A stretch of 10,207 nt of DNA from Prevotella sp. CAG:755 (GTDB lineage Bacteria > Bacteroidota > Bacteroidia > Bacteroidales > Bacteroidaceae). Shown here in pieces: positions 6,918 to 10,207 of this stretch. The notes beneath the pieces are model-generated. The model made no database searches and was not told where the DNA came from. It worked only from the letters and a program-made list of their open reading frames with translations. The stretch spans positions 1 through 10,207 of the forward strand of contig HF989134.1 in NCBI GenBank assembly GCA_000431275.1. Direction: 5' to 3'. Every line of letters begins with the position of its first letter. The first letter of the stretch is position 1. The position numbers and the translations under genes are program-made.

Positions 6918-8348
6918 ATGAAAGCTTTGATTGCCGTTCTCGCCTTGATGCTGGGCTCTCCTGCCGTTGTCCATGCTGCCCATGGCGACGCCCGGCTACG
7001 CCTTGACCGCCTTACGGCCGTGGCCGACAGCCTTTATGCCAGTGGTCAGCCTGACAGCGCCGCCGCAGTCGGCCGCCAGGCTGTCGAAGCCGCCCGGCAG
7101 TCGGGCGATCGCGCCGCACAGATTGCGGCCTATGCCTCGCTGGGTGTTTACCTGCGCTCGGGCGGCCACACGGCCGACGCCCTGCGCTCCTACGAGCAGG
7201 GACTCAACCTGGCCACAGGCGCCCAGCTGGCCGACTCGGCGACGGCCGAAAACGTGGCCACACTCTATGTGAACCTCGCTACCCTCTATCTTGACGAGGG
7301 ACAGCACGGGCAGGCCCTGACCTACGCCAGGAAAGTGGCTGGCATGGATGACCGCCTGAAAAGTGAAGCGTTCCGTCGCCAGCTCTACCCGGTGGTGGCG
7401 TCCATCTTCCTGTTGAACCATCTTGACACGGAAGCCGAAGTTTACCTGCGCCGTTCGCTCGAACTGGCCCGCCGCGACGGGGCGACCGACGAAGAGCTCA
7501 TGACGCTCTGTTACTACCTCCCGCTCCTGCAAAGGCAGGGGCGCACCGCCGAACTCCGCCGGGTGGAAGCCCGTGCAGCAGCCTTGGCCCGGCGCACGAC
7601 GGCGTTCATGCCCCTCGTTAACTACTACCAGACAGCGGCGAGCGTGGCCCTCGCGGAGAAGGACTACCGCCGGGCTGCCCGGCACATCGACGCTATGCTC
7701 CGTCTCGACGGCATTGAGGCTTATGGCTACGTCGTCTATGACGCCTATAACAACCTGCACCTCTGTTACAGCCACATGGGTGACTATCGTCGGGCCTATG
7801 AGACCTTGCAGCAGGCTGCCACGTTGCGCGACAGTCTCTTTGTCGCCGAGAAGTCGGACGCAATGGAGGAAATGGCTGCCAAATATGACGTCCGCGAGAA
7901 AGAACTGAAACTGAAAGAGAGCGAGGCCAAACGGGCCGAGGAGAAGGCTGTGGCCAGTCGCAGGCTGACTGCCCTGGCGGGTGCGGCTGCCGTCCTGTTG
8001 CTCGGCGCGGGTTTGCTCGTGCAGCGGCAGCGCATCCGTGCCGAGCGCCAGCGCCGGCGGGCGGAAACGCGCGAACGGGAGTATGCCGACCTCGTCCGCT
8101 TGTCCGATGCACGCCTGCGGCGTAGCTACCTGGCTGGACTTGAAAACGAACGGGAACGTTTGTCGCGTGAACTGCACGACGGCGTGGCCAACGACTTGCT
8201 GGCCATCGAAATGGACCTCCGCCAGACGCCCGGCTGCGACGGGAAGACGCTGCGCAGGCTGGGCGAGGCGCGGCAGAGCGTGCGCGACATTTCGCACGGC
8301 CTCCTGCCACCCGCCTTCCGGGAGGCGACGCTCGACGACGTGCTCTAG
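6918..8348 (+). CDS. TPR-containing sensor histidine kinase, cut short by an in-frame TAG
   Basis: The product as read to the TAG at 8346-8348 is 476 residues. It has an N-terminal signal sequence (MKALIAVLALMLGSPAVVHA), TPR-like helical repeats through about residue 310 that would sit in the periplasm (for example DALRSYEQGLNLA and ALTYARKVAG), a charged coiled-coil stretch, one membrane segment at about 351-371 (LTALAGAAAVLLLGAGLLV), a second coiled coil, and a HisKA_3 dimerisation domain with RELHDGVANDLLAIEMDL. His420 is the expected phosphoacceptor. Translation stops just before the ATPase domain, whose reading frame continues at once after the TAG. The ATG at 6918 is chosen because it begins the signal peptide, although the frame is open upstream to 6528. 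The full-length form would be 604 codons plus the stop, normal for this family. The response regulator gene follows. Without the ATPase domain this product cannot autophosphorylate. Confidence 0.85.
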   Translation: MKALIAVLALMLGSPAVVHAAHGDARLRLDRLTAVADSLYASGQPDSAAAVGRQAVEAARQSGDRAAQIAAYASLGVYLRSGGHTADALRSYEQGLNLATGAQLADSATAENVATLYVNLATLYLDEGQHGQALTYARKVAGMDDRLKSEAFRRQLYPVVASIFLLNHLDTEAEVYLRRSLELARRDGATDEELMTLCYYLPLLQRQGRTAELRRVEARAAALARRTTAFMPLVNYYQTAASVALAEKDYRRAARHIDAMLRLDGIEAYGYVVYDAYNNLHLCYSHMGDYRRAYETLQQAATLRDSLFVAEKSDAMEEMAAKYDVREKELKLKESEAKRAEEKAVASRRLTALAGAAAVLLLGAGLLVQRQRIRAERQRRRAETREREYADLVRLSDARLRRSYLAGLENERERLSRELHDGVANDLLAIEMDLRQTPGCDGKTLRRLGEARQSVRDISHGLLPPAFREATLDDVL

Positions 8349-8732
8349 GACTATCTCGGGCAGGCCGACGAGCGCGCGACGGCAAAGGTGGCCTACCGCT
8401 GCCTGACCCCCGAAGCTCCGTGGGAGCGTCTGCCCCAGACAGCCGCACTCAGCGTCTACCGCATCGTGCAGGAGGCTGTCGGCAACAGCCTGAAACATGC
8501 TTCGGCCAGCCGCATTGACGTGAGCCTCGGCCTTAGTCCCGACGGTCGGCTGACGCTCGACGTGACCGATGACGGCCGTAGCATTCCGTCGAGGCCGCGC
8601 CGGCTGACTGCAGGGCAGGACACCATGCGCCGCCGTGCGGCCGACCTCGGCGGGCAACTCCATGTGGAGAACGGTTCCGGCGGGATGCGCGTTCACCTCG
8701 ACGCCAGGGTGGAACTGTCGCCGCCAGCGTGA
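8349..8732 (+). pseudogene. C-terminal HATPase_c domain of the interrupted histidine kinase
   Basis: The frame continues without a shift from the upstream kinase, from DYLGQADERATAKVAYRC to ELSPPA and TGA at 8730-8732. The N box is recognisable (VQEAVGNSLKHA, Asn523 in full-length numbering). The G1 box reads DDGRSI where the family has DDGxGF, and the region before DTMRRRAADLGG reads TAGQ where GIGL-like glycines are usual, so nucleotide binding is probably impaired. A GTG at 8388 could begin a separate 114-residue piece, but it would omit the start of the domain and has no spaced ribosome binding site. It is best seen as the tail of a broken gene, unless the TAG is read through or is a sequence error. 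Confidence 0.75.
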
Positions 8733-8735
8733 CAA

Positions 8736-8753
8736 ATCACGGAAAGCCGTGAG
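8736..8753. promoter_or_regulatory. palindromic operator candidate, copy 2
   Basis: ATCACGG AAAG CCGTGAG begins 3 bp after the kinase stop. It pairs at six of seven positions, TCACGG with CCGTGA. It shares 19 consecutive bases with the palindrome at 6582-6599 and lies at the same distance from a -7 box (8775-8782). Its centre is about 42 bp upstream of the expected start point, a class II activator position, which points to autoregulation of the response regulator gene. No T tract follows, so termination is unlikely. Confidence 0.7.
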
Positions 8754-8774
8754 CGGCGGATGGCTATGTTTCCC

Positions 8775-8782
8775 TATTTTTG
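8775..8782 (+). promoter_or_regulatory. -7 element of the response regulator gene
   Basis: TATTTTTG is a full match to the Bacteroidetes -7 consensus TAnnTTTG. No TTTG is present at the -33 position, where the palindrome's 3' flank lies instead. A start point near 8787 gives a leader of about 30 nt before the ATG at 8817 and argues against the in-frame upstream ATGs at 8760 and 8787. The regulator can thus be expressed independently of the kinase. Confidence 0.65.
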
Positions 8783-8816
8783 CACTATGTTAACTATCGC
8801 GAGCAGTACGACGCAC

Positions 8817-9485
8817 ATGCAAGACAAGGAAGGAAAAGGAAAGGACATAGCCGTCGTCGACGACCACGGTCTGGTGGTTGAAGGACTGAGGAGCCTGTTG
8901 CGCACGCTGCCGGACATCGGCGAGCTGTTCGCAGTACAAAGCGGGCAGGCTCTGCTCGACGTGATGAAGGTCAGGCTTTTCGACGTCTACATCGTCGACC
9001 TCGAGCTTCCTGACATTGACGGTGTCGACCTCATCAGAGCCATCCGCGAACGGCAATCCGGGGCACGCATCATTGTCAATACGATGCACGAGGAGATCTG
9101 GACCATGGCGCGGCTCACGGAATGCGACGTCGACGGCGTGATCCTGAAATCGTCCGACCCGCAGCTTATCAAGGAAGCTGTCAGGAGCGTCATGGAGGGC
9201 CGCCGCTTCTTCTGTCCCCGCTTTCACAGGCTCTATGCCCGTCTTGTGCAGCGTTCCGGACGCCCGGGGCGCGAAGGCGACGCGCCGACCGCCCGCGAGC
9301 TCGAGGTGTTGCGTGCCATCGCACGCGGCCTGCGTACGAGCGAAATCGCTGAAAGGCTGTTCATCTCGGAGAACACCGTGGAAACTCACCGGAAGAACCT
9401 GATGCTTAAACTCGGCGCCCGTAACTCGGCCGATCTCGTGATGAGGGCCGTCGAACGGGGCTTCCTCCGTGTGCCTTGTGACTGA
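8817..9485 (+). CDS. LuxR/NarL-family response regulator
   Basis: A 222-residue cytoplasmic DNA-binding regulator. The receiver domain (about 10-130) has the acidic pair Asp15-Asp16 (AVVDDHG), phosphoacceptor Asp61 (YIVDLELPDIDG), the switch residue Thr89 (IIVNTMHEE) and Lys111 (VILKSS), so it appears fully functional. The C-terminal LuxR-type helix-turn-helix (about 155-215) includes PTARELEVLRAIARGLRTSE and SENTVETHRKNLMLKL. I start it at the ATG at 8817. The frame is open to 8760, but those codons cover the promoter's -7 box. It lies 84 bp after the kinase stop, with its own promoter and a palindrome in the gap. It probably receives phosphate from the adjacent kinase when that is intact. 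Likely targets are its own gene and the exported-protein operon at 930-6430, inferred from the shared palindrome. Confidence 0.93.
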   Translation: MQDKEGKGKDIAVVDDHGLVVEGLRSLLRTLPDIGELFAVQSGQALLDVMKVRLFDVYIVDLELPDIDGVDLIRAIRERQSGARIIVNTMHEEIWTMARLTECDVDGVILKSSDPQLIKEAVRSVMEGRRFFCPRFHRLYARLVQRSGRPGREGDAPTARELEVLRAIARGLRTSEIAERLFISENTVETHRKNLMLKLGARNSADLVMRAVERGFLRVPCD

Positions 9486-9540
9486 CGGCCGTGCGTTTTC
9501 CTTTATTGGGCCGTCAGTCCCGGGCGCCGGGTCTGTTTTT
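9481..9540 (+). terminator. terminator of the response regulator gene
   Basis: ACTGACGGCC (9481-9490, overlapping the stop codon) pairs perfectly with GGCCGTCAGT (9509-9518). Immediately after it a small stem, CCCGG (9519-9523) with CCGGG (9527-9531), is followed by TCTGTTTTT, ending at 9540. The second stem with its T tract is the likely release point. Confidence 0.7.
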
Positions 9541-9541
9541 C

Positions 9542-9579
9542 ATCGCAGTGGACGTACTTCCGGCCGCTGCGATTGTTTT
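9542..9579 (+). terminator. possible back-up terminator hairpin
   Basis: ATCGCAG (9542-9548) pairs with CTGCGAT (9567-9573) around an 18-nt loop, and TGTTTT follows. It comes directly after the first terminator and would catch read-through towards rpsO, which runs in the opposite direction. Confidence 0.35.
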
Positions 9580-9601
9580 GGAGGAGGTCCGTCCTGTGCG
9601 G

Positions 9602-9685
9602 ACGGGTGCTGCTTCTGTCTTTCCTGTCACTACTCCGGTTTCAACGGGGACTGCTTCCGTCCGTTCCGTCACCGTGTTCGTGGAA
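9602..9685. repeat. degenerate 42-bp tandem duplication in the intergenic region
   Basis: The 29-nt stretch starting ACGGGTGCTGCTTCTGTC at 9602 recurs as ACGGGGACTGCTTCCGTC at 9644, with 22 of 29 positions identical at an offset of 42 bp. The rest of the 42-bp step is poorly conserved. Forty-two is two times 21, the period of the arrays at 692 and 6627, but the sequence is different. The stretch 9541-9703 otherwise shows no gene that I can support. Confidence 0.3.
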
Positions 9686-9702
9686 ACGTCCGCCTGTCCG
9701 GA

Positions 9703-9750
9703 ACAAAAAAAACGGGCTGGCGCGTCACCCGAAGGTGCGTCCAGCCCGTT
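9703..9750 (-). terminator. intrinsic terminator of rpsO
   Basis: On the minus strand AACGGGCTGG (9750-9741) pairs with CCAGCCCGTT (9720-9711). At the tip CACC and GGTG close a TTCG tetraloop (9733-9730), and a run of eight T follows the stem. It lies about 31 bp after the rpsO stop. This is a textbook intrinsic terminator. Confidence 0.92.
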
Positions 9751-9781
9751 GTTATGGCTTGTCGCGAATGCCGCCAGCGCC

Positions 9782-10051
9782 TTACTTGCGGAGGCCGAGG
9801 GCCTTCACGAGCGCGCGGTAGCGTTCGATGTCCTTACGTTTCACATAGTTCAGCAGCGCACGGCGCTTGCCGACAAGGCGAACGAGCGAGCGTTCAGTAA
9901 CGGTATCTTTACGGTTCGCCTTCATGTGCTCCGTCAGATGGGAAATACGGTAAGAAAACAGGGCTACCTGGCTCTCGACCGAACCGGTGTCCGTGTTAGA
10001 CGCGCCGTACTGTCCAAAGATCTCTTCTTTCTTCTTAGAATCTAAATACAT
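9782..10051 (-). CDS. rpsO: 30S ribosomal protein S15
   Basis: An 89-residue protein, the standard S15 length, beginning MYLDSKKKEEIFGQYGASNT and ending VKALGLRK. S15 binds 16S rRNA at the central-domain three-way junction early in 30S assembly. The diagnostic segments TGSVESQVALFSYRISHLTEHMK and ERSLVRLVGKRRALLNYVKRKD, with the rRNA-contacting His/Asp/Ser and Arg residues, are intact. The frame is open upstream to 10144, but those residues are not part of S15 and would span the promoter. The gene stands alone with its own promoter and terminator and ends in TAA. In other bacteria S15 represses its own translation through its leader; the roughly 45-nt leader here is not obviously similar. Confidence 0.98.
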   Translation of the reverse strand: MYLDSKKKEEIFGQYGASNTDTGSVESQVALFSYRISHLTEHMKANRKDTVTERSLVRLVGKRRALLNYVKRKDIERYRALVKALGLRK

Positions 10052-10099
10052 AGCGTTGATAAAATGAATAATAAATAATGGTTTTGCCGAAAGGCGCGG

Positions 10100-10107
10100 C
10101 AAAGTTA
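10100..10107 (-). promoter_or_regulatory. -7 element of the rpsO promoter
   Basis: On the minus strand TAACTTTG is a full match to TAnnTTTG, about 49 bp upstream of the start codon. A TTG at 10123-10121 is closer than the usual -33 distance. The remaining sequence to 10207 shows no gene or RNA that I can identify. Confidence 0.6.
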
Positions 10108-10207
10108 CAAATCTTTTCGACAACGGGCGCAGCCGGCGGGGCATTTTTTCGTCCCAAAGGTGAACGAGTGGCAGGCTATAGAGTCAACAAGCAAGTGCAA
10201 TATTAAG

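Noticed and set aside
6996..8735. A 579-codon open frame on the minus strand
   Set aside because: It is antisense to the kinase gene, which has a signal peptide, a TM segment and a clear H box. The antisense translation has no recognisable domain.
8736..8753. Terminator for the kinase gene
   Set aside because: No T tract follows, and the same sequence sits upstream of the divergent operon at matched promoter distance, so an operator fits better.
8760..8816. Earlier starts for the response regulator at 8760 or 8787
   Set aside because: The 8760 start would place the -7 promoter box inside the coding region, and 8787 falls on the expected transcription start. The receiver domain begins soon after 8817.
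9491..10045. A 184-codon plus-strand frame
   Set aside because: It crosses two terminators and runs antisense to rpsO. No domain or start signal.
10108..10207. Possible RNA gene or further gene at the right edge
   Set aside because: No tRNA cloverleaf, coding frame or clear hairpin could be supported in this short stretch.

Overview
The window looks like chromosomal DNA from a GC-rich member of the Bacteroidales. The rpsO product is a typical 89-residue Bacteroidales-like S15. Several upstream regions carry the Bacteroidetes -7 element TAnnTTTG rather than a sigma70 TATAAT box, Shine-Dalgarno sequences are weak or absent, and the two-component genes are of the Bacteroidetes TPR/HisKA_3 plus LuxR-type regulator kind. 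I cannot assign a genus.

Layout, left to right. Positions 1-552 (minus) hold an ECF sigma factor gene whose stop overlaps the start of a further gene that runs off the left edge (ATGA overlap). Positions 553-929 are non-coding and carry a possible sigma-gene promoter with a dyad, an array of a 21-bp repeat, and a terminator. Positions 930-5741 (minus) encode a 1603-residue exported protein. It has two seven-bladed FG-GAP/VCBS-type propeller regions, each followed by an FN3-like and a PKD-like domain, and it ends in Ig-like domains and a sorting-tail-like C-terminus. Upstream of it, 5837-6430 (minus) encodes a small exported protein of unknown function, and a very strong GC-rich hairpin separates the two genes. 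The 6431-6917 region is a divergent control region with a promoter, a perfect palindrome and a second 21-bp array. Positions 6918-8732 (plus) encode a TPR sensor histidine kinase interrupted by an in-frame TAG at 8346-8348. Positions 8817-9485 (plus) encode its LuxR/NarL-type response regulator. Two terminators facing each other lie between this gene and rpsO (9782-10051, minus).

How the parts may work together. A 19-bp sequence, AAATCACGGAAAGCCGTGA, occurs twice: upstream of the regulator gene, and upstream of the exported-protein operon in the opposite orientation. In both places it ends exactly 22 bp before a -7-like box, which puts the palindrome centre near -42, a classical class II activator position. 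The simplest reading is that the response regulator controls its own gene and the small exported protein/FG-GAP protein operon. The two 21-bp arrays share the core ACGG-N4-CCGT with that palindrome at their end units, so they may be weaker or alternative binding sites. They lie upstream of the sigma gene and of the kinase gene, in the same orientation relative to each. The kinase looks damaged: it has the amber codon and altered G boxes in its ATPase domain. The circuit may therefore be decaying, or the regulator may now be driven by another kinase.

The operon link, the operator role and the array role are inferences from position and sequence symmetry. The repeats, the spacing and the stop codon are directly visible.
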